Shown: one piece after another, positions 37,801 through 48,869 of the stretch
Layout: every line of letters starts with the position of its first letter
How positions within the stretch are numbered: the stretch's first letter is position 1
DNA from: Haliotis asinina
Lineage: Eukaryota > Mollusca > Gastropoda > Lepetellida > Haliotidae
Length of the DNA stretch: 64,000 bases
Direction: 5' to 3'
Assembly: GCF_037392515.1 (NCBI RefSeq)
Contig: NC_090295.1
Location: 13,039,001 to 13,103,000, forward strand
Position numbers and translations under genes: made by a program
The notes under the pieces: model-generated
Seen by the model: only the letters and a program-made list of their open reading frames with translations
Told to the model about the DNA's origin: nothing
Database searches by the model: none

Positions 37801-40800
37801 TGTGAACTCGTTTGTGTATGTGTTTGGACTGGAAACTATATGTAGCCCCTAACTGATTATGAATTAATAATCATGCGGACATGTTTTGTCATATATAATA
37901 AATGTATACACTTCATCATTCTTTTTTATAGAGATCCTCCTTGGGGTACTTATAAGCATTTAAATGTTCTTTGAATTCTTGCGACAGTTGTAACCATATT
38001 TTTGAAATATATTTTTCTCAAGATCAATTATCAAGTGGAATATTTGATTAATGTGATTCCTTTTCCATTTTCAGACCAGACTTATTGTTACTTGATGGTA
38101 AGTTCTACAACATGGATGAGAAGATGTTTTTATTGAATTTCATGGCTTGTCCAGAAATACCTATCTCTATGATTTTATCGTAGTCACTATGAATTATAGC
38201 CTCAAACTACTCAAATGAAAGAATTCTCTCGTCACATCGAAGACCCCTTTCAATTCCCCACATGGTGCCATGTGTGAAGCCCATTCACTATTAAAAAACT
38301 ATACTTATTCAATCAAATGCTTTCCATTTCCAGAACCTACAAACATGTTGGACATGAAAGCCATTATATGGTTAGAGAATTACTTACAGGTAGGCAGATC
38401 ATCTGTTTTATTAATATGTTTCATTTACAAATTGACTGATCTAATTAGGAGATAAACATCATGTGTTGGCCAATTTCCGGGTGTTATTGAGTATTTGAAG
38501 CACGGGAATATTTCATTTAAAACCTCCGCGTTGAAGCACGGGAATGCATTTGGAACCGATGGCGTCAGCCGGAGGTTTCAAATGAAATATTCCCGTGCTT
38601 CAAATACTCAATAACACCCGGAAATTGGCCAACACATGATGTTTATCGACATTGTAAACACAAAAGTAAACCAAAGGGGTTTTAGTGTCTGCACTCGTTT
38701 ACATCGAATACGGACACAGCAGTGAAGTGTCATCAGTTGGCCGTTTCAGCTGGTTCCCATGGTAGCGTCTGGAGTTGCTCATTTGTGACGTCATTCTAAC
38801 TTTACGTCACAATATGATTTGAATGACGTCACCACTGTTGATGACACAACAAAACAATTGTTTACGTGTCAATACGCAGTGAATAGTCTTTCAGTTTCCG
38901 GGAATCTAATACCATTTAATCATGTTTTTCAACCAATCAGATTACAGAACACAGTAACTTTTGGTTTACAATTGATTATCGCAACTGCGTCACATCTGGT
39001 CAGTCTCAGTCTACACTGGCTTGTGTGCTGTGCTTGTGAAGTGCTAAGCATTAGTATTAGTTTTGTTGTGATAGCATAGTGAAAGGGAAAATCTCTTACC
39101 TTGCTCAGTAAGCGTAGATGGATTCGGAGATCAGAGGTTCTTTTCTGTGGTATGTACGTCTTGTCAAGTCCATGTCTAGTCTAGATCTGCTACTTGTCAC
39201 CTGTCAGATTTGGTGGGTAAGTTGATCACGTGCCTCCATCACACTGGAAACATTTGAGTATCACTGGATGGTCAATCTGATGAAACCGGATGTACGAGTG
39301 CGAAAGTACCGATCTCTACAGACTAATCAGATGTAAGCTGTCTGAGACAAAGGAATGACCCAAGCTATACAATTTTACCCCACAGCTACCCAAAGGCAGT
39401 TAAATAATTTTAAAGTTGTATGAAAGGAAAGTCAACCAGGAGCTAAGTATACAGTTGCGTTTATTTTCCTGTTCAGTAGAGAAAGCATGTTTATTTTGTT
39501 CTGATCATCACAGTAAGGTAAGAGTTCCGCCCATAACCACCACTTGACATGAATTCAAGTTATTAGAAATATTTTGAGAGGTTAGGGTTTTTATAAATTC
39601 AAGTCAAAATATGTATTCTTAGGCACAGAATGATAATAATTAAAAAAAAACCAAAACAGGGGTTACTGGTAGAAACCTTTCCAAAGTTAATACCTTATTT
39701 TTTTACAGTTTCATATGAAATACAGGCATGTAAACAACACTGCCACAGTAACAAAATAGATGGTGATATTCAGGTAACAAACTGTGTATGAATTTGTATA
39801 ATTAAATTTTAAATCATTCTTTCCAGAACTGGCCAAAGACAATTTTGGTAGTTTCTCATGATCGGCTGTTTCTTGATGCTGTTGCCACGGATATCTTACA
39901 TATACACTCACAAAGAATAGACTGTTACCGTGGCAACTATGAAGTGTTTCACAAAACAAGGGAGGAGAGACTGAAAAACCAACAACGAGAATATGAAGCT
40001 CAGAAGCAGTATAGAGACCATATACAGGTAGTTAGAAATCTTTGATTCAGGATTGCAAGGCAGAACAGTGTGTAACAATGTTCAGTAAACTACATTTATG
40101 GCAAATATGATCGCCGCAGCCACTTGCTTTATGTTTCATTTAACAGTGAAGGTCTGGGTTAGATTAGAGTATTGCCTTCAGTAACCCATGCTTGTCATAA
40201 AAGGCGACTAACAGGATCGATTGGTCAGGTTTGCTGACTTTGTTGACGCGTCATCGGTTCCACTTTGCTCAAATAGATGCTCACACTGTTGATTACTGGA
40301 TTATCTTGTCCAGACTCTATTATTTACAGACCGCTGACATATGGCTAGAGTATTGCTGAGTGCAGTGTAAAACTAAACTCACTCACTCTGTTTTAGTCAA
40401 AATGTATGTGATGAATTTTGGTGAAAACAAACTAGAATTATTTGTCTCTTTTGAGTTTGTTTACTGTATGACATACCCAGTGTAGAGGGTGTTGTCCATG
40501 TTATCAACTGCTGGTTTTCTGGCAACTCACATGGTTGTTGGCCAGTTGCTGCCACATTGCAGGAACATTGCTGGAAATGCTGTCACAAATCACAAATAAT
40601 AATGAAAAAATCTACTGTACTGATTTGGATGTTCCAACAATTGAATTCTTGCTTTGAGTCGGAAAAAAGATGGCACAAAATCACAGCTTGGAGTATTTAT
40701 TTTCAGTTTTTTTGTGTTAAATATATGGTTTCTGTGTATGTTATAATCACTGTATACTCTCTCCTCTAGGTGTTTATTGATAGATTCCGCTACAATGCTA

Positions 40801-43800
40801 ATAGAGCCTCACAAGTCCAGAGTAAACTGAAACTCCTTGACAAGCTGTAAGTATGATGAAACATGGATCCTTCAGATATTCTACTTTCCTCACAACTGAA
40901 TGTGGTTAAAGCATTGCTTGTCATGCCAAAGTTCAAGATGAACCCTTAGAAAGAGCGAAGTCCATTTCTTGTGTCTTCTTGCCATCATAGTGCCATTATT
41001 GTGTCCACTAAGATCTGAATGCAGGTGGCCTATTAAGATCCAGGTTTGATCTTCAGTGTCCCATGCTTGTTGTAAGAGGCAACTAACTGGATAGGGTGGT
41101 AAGGCTCACTGACTTTTTGACACATCATCATACCCCAGTTACATAGATTGATGTTCATGCTATTCATCACTGGATTGTCTGGTCCAGACTCAATTATTTA
41201 CAGACCGCCACCATATATCTGGAATATTGCTGAGTGTAGCATAAAACTCATCTCTCTCGCTCATGAATTGCAGGGAATTAAAAGACTGAGGATTGAGGAT
41301 AGTTTACTTTTACATATTAATATACAGTACGGTACGTCATCATTGCCACTGGCTCATTTCAGTATCATTTATTACTTTCACTTTGTTCTTTCCAGACCAC
41401 AATTAGTACCTGTTGCCAAGGAATCAGAAGTTGTGCTGAAGTAAGTAAATGTAATGCACATGGCATCTATTTTTCAGAACAATGTTTCTTCTTTCTTGAT
41501 TTCTACCTTGTATGATGCAGAATCAGTAAGCTTATATTAATCTTTTCACATGCAGAAAAACTTGGTATGCATGAAGTTATATCCTTTTTTTTGTGGTTCT
41601 CAGGTTTCCTGATTGCGAGAAGTTATCTCCCCCTATTCTTCAACTGGATGAGCTCACCTTCTACTACTCTAAAGACGAACCAATCTTCAACAAGACATGT
41701 GTCAATGCCAACATGGATTCCAGGATTTGTATTGTGAGTCTTTTAATCCCCCTGGCACTTAATGCGCCTCGTCCGTCCATAATCATTTTATTTCCAGAGC
41801 ATAACTCAGAAAACGTTTTGCTAAGGTCGTGCCTTTTGCTATTTACAGTTATTTTGGCATTTTTATTTTTCGTGGTTTCCATGGAAATGTTTTGGACATA
41901 GTCTAATTGGAAGGGCAGGGCAGGGCAGGCCAGGCCTCGTTTCTGGAGCATAACTCAAAAAATGTTCAATATTTCCCTGCAAAACTTGATAGATATATCA
42001 ATCAGAACCTAAAGTAGTGCCGCTTGCTATTTACAGACTTTTGTGATTTATTTTTTTCTTGGTTTCCATGGAAGCAATTTGGGCTCACTCAATCAGGGAC
42101 ATCCCTGTAATTTACATACATGTATGTCAGTAACCATGGTAGCATTAAAATCTCTTACGCCTCTGGAGAGTTAAATTCTTGTGTGCTTCAGGTTGGAGAC
42201 AATGGCGCTGGTAAAACAACATTGTTGAAAATCCTTCTGGGTGACCTTGAACCTGTGAGTGGTATCCGTCATGGTCATCGTAACCTGAAGATCGGTTACT
42301 TCAGTCAGCATCATGTTGACCAGCTGGAAATGAATGTGACGTCCGTAGAGCTGCTGGCAGCGAGATTCCCAGGTATAAAAGAACCATTCACTTTATTACT
42401 AGTGTTACATATTTGCTAGTTGTGGTAAACCAACCTCATATACACAGACCCATGAAGAATTGGGTTAGAATCGGTCTTCAGCAACCCATGCTTGTGGTAA
42501 GATATTAGGTCAGGCTCGTTTACTTGGTTGACACAAGTCATCGTATCCCAGTTGCATGAATTGATGCTTCTGCTGTTGATCACTACATTGTCTGGTTCAT
42601 TCACAATTACTTAGAGAACACTGCCATATAGGTGGAATGTTGCTGAGTATGGCAGACCCGTGAAGGTCCCGGGGTAAAGTAGGCCTTCAGCAACCCATGC
42701 TTGCCATAAAAGGCGACTCAGCTTGTCGTAAGAGGCGACTAACGGGATTGGGTGGTCAGACTAACTGACTTGGTTGACTCATGTCATCGGTTCCCATTTG
42801 CGCAAATCGATGCTCATGTTGTTGATCACTGGATTGTCTGGTCCATACTCGACTATTTACAGACCACTGCCATATAGCTGGAATATTGCTGAGTGCGGCG
42901 TAAAAAAACTCACTCACTGAGTATGGCATGAAGCTAAACTCATATGCCAGTTGCATAGATCGATGCTTGGCCTTAAATCACTGGCTTTTCTGGTCCAGAC
43001 TTGATTATGTATGGACTGCTGCAGGAATATTGCTGAATGAAGAGTTAAACATCCAACAAACCAACATCTTATGTGCATAGACTATAAGCACCATGATGTT
43101 ACCATTTGACTGTCTTATAACATTTTGCCAAAATGTACTTGCACGTGTTCATGTTTTGTAATTGTCTAATGGTTAACAGATGGTGTCTTAAGAAGACCAC
43201 TGAATTATTTTTTGACAGTCAGCTGATAAGTCAGTAAAATGAACCTATGAAATCTACAGAATATGTTGCTGAAATGGAAAAAAAAAACAAAGGTGAAAAG
43301 AAACAACCATTGGTTCAAGCATAACATGAAATGGACAGTAGGGTAGCCTTGTGGCTAAGGCATTCATTTGTCACGCTGAAGATCCAGGTTTGATTTCCCA
43401 CATGGGCACAATGTGTGAAGTCCATTTCTAATATCCCCCGCTGTGATATTGCTGGAATAGTGCTAAAAGCAACATAAAACTAAACTAAACTAAACTAAAC
43501 TAAACTAAACTAAACTAAACTAAACTAAGCTCCGCTCCACTCCACTCCACTCCACTCCACTCCACTCCACTCCACTCCACTCACTCACTCACTCACTATC
43601 TCACTCTCTCACTCACTCATAACATGAAATCTTGCATTCCAGGAAAGAATTCAGAATATTATAGGAACCAGCTTGGCTCTTATGGTGTATCGGGTGAGCT
43701 CGCAATGAGGCCAGTGTCAAGTTTGTCAGGAGGACAGAAGAGTCGAGTTGCCTTTGCAGTCTTGAGTTTAACCAAGTGAGTTTGTCACTGTCTTTCTGAT

Positions 43801-46670
43801 CTTGTTCCACCTCCAATCAGCACAGAATCCTATGTGATAGCCACCAATCATAAATCCTGCATAGTATTGTACTGACACTTGCAGGGCAGAGGGATAGCCC
43901 AGTGGTTATTGGGTTCACTTGTCATGCTGAAGACCTGGATTCGATTCCCCACATGGGTACAATATGTGAAGCCCATTCTGGTGTCCCCTGCTTTCATATT
44001 GCTGGACTATTCCTAAAAGTGGCATAAACTAAAGTCACTCACTCATTCACAGTAGCCTTCGACTGCTACAAGGATCCTTCATATGTTGTCGTTCATTGAC
44101 CATTGTATGATAACTTATGCATTTATCAGACTAGTCCTATTATATTTTCAGCACCAAATTCTGCTATTATGTGTTTTTTCCCAAATAGGTGCAAAGGGAT
44201 AGGCTATTGGTTAAAGTGTTCATTTGTCACACTTTACTTTGATCATGGGCTGATATGGAGATATGTTTTTTTTCTGTGTATGTGGAGAGCCACTTGCAGA
44301 TACTAACTGGCAGGACAGATGTTTTTGCAATTGTGTAAGTACATGAAATTTCTAATTTTACAGGAGGTAGCTGTACTATTTTACAGCAGTATTGTCTAAA
44401 ATATCAATTATGTTTCAGCCCAAACTTCCTTATCTTGGACGAACCGACAAATCACTTAGACATGGAGACAATAGAAGCTCTTGGGGAGGCCCTGAAGAAA
44501 TTCAAGGTGAGAACATGCTTCCTTGTACACAACAGATGAAATGGGCTCAGGTCCTTGAACTCACCAAGGATACTCTCCTAAAGAAAAACTCCCTCGAATC
44601 TTAGTGCATGGTATGATGTTGCCTTATATACAAACTGTGTCCGTAGAGCTGCAGTTTGGTCCGAAGAACTGCAGTTAGATGTAGAGCTGCAGTTTGGTCC
44701 ATAGACCTCCAGTTAGATGTAGAGCTGCAGTTTGGTCCATAGACCTCCAGTTAGATGTAGAGCTGCAGTTTGGTCAGAGCTGCAGTTTGGTCCGAAGAAC
44801 TGCAGTTAGATGTAGAGCTGCAGTTTGGTCCATAGACCTCCAGTTAGATGTAGAGCTGCAGTTTGGTCCATAGACCTCCAGTTAGATGTAGAGCTGCAGT
44901 TTGGTCCTTAGACCTCCAGTTAGATGTAGAGCTGCAGTTTGGTCCTTAGAGCTGCAGTTAGATGTAGAGCTGCAGTTTGGTCCTTAGAGCTGCAGTTAGA
45001 TGTAGAGCTGCAGTTTGGTCCTTAGAGCTGCAGTTAGATGTAGAGCTGCAGTTTGGTCCTTAGAGCTGCAGTTAGATGTAGAGCTGCAGTTTGGTCCTTA
45101 GACCTCCAGTTAGATGTAGAGCTGCAGTTTGGTGTAGAGCTGCAGTTTCGTCCGTAGAGCTGCCGTTTGGTCCTTAGAGCTGCAGTTTGATGTAGAGCTG
45201 CAGTTAGAGCTATGGTTGTGCCTTTTGCTATTTACAGATTTTTGGCATTTATATTTTTTTTGTTTTTCCATGGAACATTTTGGGATTAGTCTTATGGTAG
45301 GGTGGGCTTCATTTCAGAAGCAGAACTCAAAAACCAGTCAATATGTTTTTGCAAAACTTGGTAGATATATCAATCAGAACCTATAGTGGTGCCGTTTGCT
45401 ATGTACAGAATCTTGTGATTTATTGTTTTCTCGGTTTCCATGGAAACGTTTTTGACCTAGTCTGAAAAGTGAGAGGTGTGTTTCATTTCAGGAGCAGAAC
45501 TCTAAAACTTCTTAATATCTGTCAGTAAAACTTGGCAGATATGTGTGGCAGACCTTAAAGTGGTGCCTTTTGGTTTTTAAAGGTTTTTGTGATGTATTAT
45601 TTTCTTGGTTTCCATGGAAACGTTTCAGACATAGTCTCAAAATGGAGGAATTGGCTTCTTTCCCAGAGCACAATTCGAAAACCATTTCACATCTTTCAAC
45701 AGATCTTTGCAGATATATGAGACAGATCTTGAAATTGTGACTTTGCTAATTACAGATATGTGGCATTTATAATTTTCATGAATTCCATGGAAACAATTCA
45801 AACTTAGTCTGAAAAAACAATGAGTAACTGTGAGATGGTTTGTTCTTTCAAACATCGGAGGGGCGGGGAATATGTCATCTGATGATGACTCTTGTGTTAC
45901 AAAAGCAGTCTTACAAGTAAGATTATCATTATTACACATGAAACATGAGCCCAACCGTTGGGCTGGAAAGATCCATTTTTTGCCAGCCCCTCCATAGAAT
46001 TACCTGCCTCAAGCTTTCAGTTTCCTACACTGGTATTATAAGATCATGGGTTCAAAATTCTGTTCATTCTGCTTGTTTTTCTTTGTTTTACAGTACTGTA
46101 CGCGTATTTGTACAGAGTGCATAATACATGCTTAAAATCAGGATGTAATCAGAATCAAACTTCAGTGGAGCAATATGCTTGAAATGCACATCATTGTATC
46201 CTTTCATAGATTTACACAGATCGATGCTCATGATGTTGATCACCGGATAGTCAGATCTAGACTCGATTATTTACAGACCTCTGCCATATAGCTGGAATAT
46301 TGCTGAGTGCGATATTAAACAACAAACCAACAAGCCATCATAGATTGATGCTCCTGCTGTTGATCACAGGATTATCTGGTCCAGACTTGATGATGTTCCT
46401 GAAATATTGCTTGGTATGGCATTAAACAACAAATAATACAACAACTTCAGTGCAGCATTTTTCACAGCTTGCTTTCTCAGTTTGTACATTCATTATGATT
46501 ATTTCTTTTGGTTCCAGGGAGGTGTGATACTGGTATCACACGACGAGCGACTGATCCGGAAAGTGTGCAAGGAACTATGGGTAGTGAAGGACAAAAATGT
46601 TGTGTCACTAGAGAACGGCATTGATGAATACAAGGAGCTTGTCAATGCAGAACTTCAAGCACAAGTTTAG
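31397..46670 (+). CDS. ABCF3: ABCF3, ATP-binding cassette subfamily F member 3
   Basis: ABCF3 is a soluble twin-ABC ATPase without membrane spans. It is related to Gcn20/ABCF1 and acts with ribosomes or the translation and antiviral machinery in other animals (family knowledge). I resolved 19 exons, all phase-consistent, summing to 2127 nt (708 codons plus stop), against 709 in human. The start [19 protein letters not shown] matches the family's N-terminus (ATG at 31397). Both nucleotide-binding domains keep Walker A, signature, Walker B with catalytic Glu, and H-loop. It ends at 46670 after NAELQAQV. I see no disabling change. Confidence 0.97.
32815..32991. mobile_element. 177-bp MITE with inverted ends
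   Basis: The left end TACAGTCTAATCCCGATGAG and the complement of the right end TACAGTTAAATCGTGATAAG match well, followed by ...AATTGCTGG on both arms. The TA at each tip fits a Tc1/mariner/pogo-type insertion. ABCF3 intron 2. Confidence 0.75.
34714..40027 (+). CDS. ABCF3: ABCF3 exons 5-12: first ABC domain
   Basis: Exons after 5: 35171-35275, 36067-36228, 36888-37034, 37738-37794, 38075-38097, 38334-38389, 39827-40027. Walker A is GRNGLGKTT (210-218). The signature is [15 protein letters not shown] from residue 330, Walker B is LLLLDEPTN with E355, and the H-loop is VVSHDR. The family-typical [13 protein letters not shown] sits before the signature. After the H-loop comes the ABC-F linker ([20 protein letters not shown]). 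Confidence 0.96.
35484..35750 (+). mobile_element. SINE family 2
   Basis: GACCCATGAAGGTCATGGGG at the 5' end, TCATCGGTTCCCATTTGCGC in the core and GGTGCGGCGTAAAACT at the 3' end. ABCF3 intron 6. Confidence 0.88.
37120..37258 (+). mobile_element. SINE family 1, diverged
   Basis: Lacks the A-box end but keeps GAAGACCCAGGTTTGATTCT, AAGTCCATTTCTGA and the AACTAAACTCTCTTACTCAC tail. ABCF3 intron 8. Confidence 0.7.
37931..38016. repeat. Solo end of the 20.4-kb element family
   Basis: GATCCTCCTTGGGGTACTTA and GCGACAGTTGTAACCATATT match the arm of the element at 20401-22337 in order. The copy is diverged and there is no second arm. ABCF3 intron 9. Confidence 0.65.
38075..38097 (+). CDS. ABCF3: 23-nt ABCF3 microexon encoding Walker B
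   Basis: The exon codes for PDLLLLD and the first base of the next codon. The catalytic glutamate codon (GAA) is therefore split between this exon and the next (38334). Skipping it would frameshift. Acceptor TTTTCAG and donor GTAAGT are both strong. Confidence 0.93.
38451..38647. repeat. Near-perfect 77-bp inverted repeat, 43-bp loop
   Basis: The arms 38451-38527 and 38571-38647 match at 76 of 77 positions by eye. The loop again contains TTGAAGCACGGGAAT, a piece of the arm. It lies about 60 bp inside ABCF3 intron 11. Likely a foldback element end or a recent inverted duplication. Confidence 0.93.
38786..38831. promoter_or_regulatory. Cluster of CRE-like sites
   Basis: Two full TGACGTCA sites (38786, 38824) and TACGTCA between them (38803), within 46 bp, in ABCF3 intron 11 just beyond the large palindrome. 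Function is unknown; seen as motifs only. Confidence 0.45.
40150..40388 (+). mobile_element. SINE family 2
   Basis: Contains CCTTCAGTAACCCATGCTTG, GACTTTGTTGACGCGTCATC and GCAGTGTAAAACTAAACTCA. ABCF3 intron 12. Confidence 0.82.
40770..46670 (+). CDS. ABCF3: ABCF3 exons 13-19: linker end and second ABC domain
   Basis: Exons: 40770-40846, 41396-41440, 41604-41733, 42192-42372, 43643-43775, 44419-44506, 46518-46670. It contains the linker motif [18 protein letters not shown]. Walker A is GDNGAGKTT (526-534). The Q-loop region is [13 protein letters not shown], the signature [12 protein letters not shown] (from 612), Walker [13 protein letters not shown] (632-643) and the H-loop VSHDER. The C-terminus is short. 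The introns carry many SINEs and a 38-bp array. Confidence 0.96.
41030..41262 (+). mobile_element. SINE family 2, diverged
   Basis: Core GATTGATGTTCATGCTATTC and 3' part GGAATATTGCTGAGTGTAGC. ABCF3 intron 13. Confidence 0.75.
41738..42090. repeat. ~165-bp repeat family, two units
   Basis: Recurring blocks: TGCTATTTACAG, GGTTTCCATGGAA, GAGCATAACTC, AAAACTTG(A/G)TAGATATATC. They are the same as the units at 45205-45800. ABCF3 intron 15. Confidence 0.8.
42645..42928 (+). mobile_element. Full-length SINE family 2 with 10-bp target duplication
   Basis: The SINE body 42655-42918 (264 bp) starts GACCCGTGAAGGTCCCGGGG and ends in CACTCACT. It is flanked by GAGTATGGCA at 42645-42654 and 42919-42928. 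It is inserted inside an older, diverged family-2 copy (about 42448-43060), which gives a nested pair and defines the element ends. ABCF3 intron 16. Confidence 0.9.
43330..43620 (+). mobile_element. SINE family 1 with expanded microsatellite tail
   Basis: Complete head-to-tail copy ending near 43478. Its tail has expanded into (TAAAC)n, then (CTCCA)n, then (CTCA)n up to about 43618, only about 25 bp before the acceptor of ABCF3 exon 17 (43643). Confidence 0.88.
43888..44052 (+). mobile_element. SINE family 1
   Basis: AGCCCAGTGGTTATTGGGTT, GGATTCGATTCCCCACATGG, tail AAAGTCACTCACTCATTC. ABCF3 intron 17. Confidence 0.88.
44634..45205. repeat. 38-bp minisatellite, ~15 units, ABCF3 intron 18
   Basis: Unit TAGAGCTGCAGTTTGGTCCA then TAGACCTCCAGTTAGATG, with GAGCTGCAG and GACCTCCAG versions of the second half. 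Each unit has one or two PstI-type CTGCAG palindromes. Confidence 0.93.
45205..45800. repeat. ~165-bp repeat family, about four units
   Basis: Tandem diverged units with GGTTTCCATGGAAACGTTT, CAGAACTC and GGTGCCTTTTG blocks, the same family as 41738-42090. It abuts the 38-bp array. Confidence 0.8.
46205..46440 (+). mobile_element. Two truncated SINE family 2 copies
   Basis: TTTACACAGATCGATGCTCA to GCTGAGTGCGATATTAAACA, followed by a second piece starting near 46340 with TTGATGCTCCTGCTGTTGAT. ABCF3 intron 18. Confidence 0.72.
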
Positions 46671-47162
46671 GAAATGGAGGATCTGTGATATGCAAACTTT
46701 TAACTGTTACGTGACTAATGAAATTGGTTCCATGGCCTAAAATTGTCTCTGAATTATACATGGTTTTCAGTGTGAGAACAAAGAAGTTTTGTTGAAAAGA
46801 CTTGAAAGAGTGTCTCACATAACCAGACTTGTATTCATGGAAAACAATCATGCAATTATTGACTAGGGTAAGTCAGTGTCTCAAATATCTTTGATCTAGA
46901 AGCATTCGTGGTAGCCATGGCAACAGTCTTCCATGTTTGTGATTATGGATGGGGTGAAAGACTTTTTGTGTGACACCAATAACCTTGCAGCGTAACGAAT
47001 CTGCTTAATTATTCAAAACAAGTCAGTAAAGCACTTGCTCCATCTGTGAATAAACTTCTACGCTGCATGGATGCAGGCCGCTTCCACGGGTGATGGTATC
47101 TATGGTTACATGGTTACCATGGTGATGGTGCAATATGGCACTGATTGACCTCTGCTTGTAAG

Positions 47163-47282
47163 ATGAAGCCTGATTCAGACTTTGATCCAACAGAATCGTT
47201 TTCTGAGGACAGAATCCAGTTTGATGCTGATGCTTCAAATGCTGAGCTTAGTTTTGATCAATTTGCTATCCATGCAAGTTGA
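47163..47282 (+). other. Small acidic open reading frame (39 codons)
   Basis: MKPDSDFDPTESFSEDRIQF and a similar Asp/Ser/Phe-rich remainder up to a TGA. The composition is far from random AT-rich translation. There is no homologue I recognise and no visible promoter. It lies beyond the first candidate poly(A) signal of ABCF3. Confidence 0.2.
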
Positions 47283-47334
47283 TGCATATTTTGAATGAAC
47301 TGTATTTTTACAAGGTGACACAAATCACCGGTGT

Positions 47335-47445
47335 GGTGTGGTGTGGTGTAGCCTTGTGGTTAAGATGAATTTCTTGGTCACATGGGTTCAATTCCCACCA
47401 TGGATACAGTGCTTGAAACCCAATTCTGATGTCCCGAGCTGTGAT
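47335..47445 (+). mobile_element. SINE family 1, truncated
   Basis: GCCTTGTGGTTAAGATGAAT, GGGTTCAATTCCCACCATGG, then GATGTCCCGAGCTGTGATAT; the tail is missing. Confidence 0.7.
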
Positions 47446-47498
47446 ATTCATAGCTTAAAGTGGTTATGCCCACATTCATTCAGCAGTGTTTCAATGTT

Positions 47499-47604
47499 CC
47501 TTGGCCCCAATCCACAAAGTGTTCATAGCACATGTGCCATTTGTACGCCTGTGATGAAGTTACGATGGGTCATAATACCATTATCTTGTGGATTGGGCCC
47601 CAGG
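47499..47604. mobile_element. ~106-bp palindromic MITE
   Basis: The left end CCTTGGCCCCAATCCACAAA is matched by the complement of the right end CCTGGGGCCCAATCCACAAG. A hairpin-forming element. Confidence 0.75.
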
Positions 47605-47750
47605 CCTATATCATCTCTGTGTTATATTGGCTCTGGATTCCATTTGTAAGTTCAGGGACAGTGTCCACAAAACCTTTGTCACACTGTGTTATTGTCATCC
47701 TATGAAAAAGTAAAGTTTGCAACTGTTCCTAATTTATGGCATGGGGGGGA

Positions 47751-47751
<1 letters not shown>

Positions 47752-47784
<33 letters not shown>
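47752..47784. repeat. (ATG)n microsatellite
   Basis: About eleven uninterrupted ATG/GAT triplets. Confidence 0.9.
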
Positions 47785-47785
<1 letters not shown>

Positions 47786-48869
47786 CTAGAAGCATGTACA
47801 TTTTGAGTGTCCTCCCGTAGAATTTATGTTCCAAGTGACCCCTGCATGTTATGCATATTACAGTTACTTTCCCCACCCCTCTCCCATGTTTTTCAATCCT
47901 AATTTTCGTATGCTTATATGTACAAAATTGCTGACACCCCACCCACCTCCCTGGAACAAAATATATGACCACCTGTTGAAATCATCATCAACCTCCCAAG
48001 CCATAAATTGTGAACAGTTCCTTACGATAGATCTTAATGTTACAAATGCTTTGTGAATCAGGACCAAGAATGGTATCCCATATTTTGGCTTTAAGAACTG
48101 AGTTGTCATCTCTATTTAAACTTATATTTAGTATTTAAATATTTATGTTTGTGAAAACTACTTGTCAGGAATGCAGCCTCAATGCGTTCATAACAGGCTT
48201 CATAGCAGGCAGGGTCTCCTCGTAATAAAATGCATATACAAAATAAAGAGTCATTATTTGTATTGTATTTAAGTATTTTATTATCAGTGTGATATATGTA
48301 ATTTATATATTGATTATTGTGTCATTTGCAGAATGGAGGACAGTCTTGGTTACATTATTTCAGGAATATAATGATATATCAAAATACTGATGTATTGTAA
48401 TTGTTTGCCTAATGATTGTCTCATCTGGATATGAATTATAAAACCATGATGGTATTGTTGATAACAATCGATTGTTTCAATAGCTGCTATTAATTACAAC
48501 ATAAATTATGTGTCACAAAATGCTCAGTGTTGGTGAGCAGGGATTATGAAATCAGAATAGAGTTAGTTCCCTTTTGTTTGAGTTGTGACTGGAAAAAAAA
48601 TATCTGAAGTTGAAGTAGCTGGCAACAACTTGTACCTTTCTCTTAAATTTATGATACGATTAAAAAGTGATATTAATATTGTCCCAACATGGATGCACAA
48701 AATACCTCAGCAGAGGAGAATTCAGTTAGAAGATACGCCTTTGGCCAGACAAATGTATTTGGTACTTTTGTGTCAGTATTCAAAAGTGCATGAGCAGGAT
48801 TTATTTCAAACTACAATTGTCTCAAGAATGCCTCAAAGCTGTGGTGATCATCTCAGTCTAACCTGCCTG

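Larger units (their letters stand above)
46671..48247 (+). other. ABCF3 3' UTR and downstream flank
   Basis: Candidate AATAAA poly(A) signals lie at 47049-47054 and 48242-48247. The first gives a UTR of about 0.4 kb and the second about 1.6 kb. I cannot tell which is used. The interval also holds a short acidic ORF, a SINE, a palindromic MITE and an ATG-repeat, listed separately. Confidence 0.5.
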
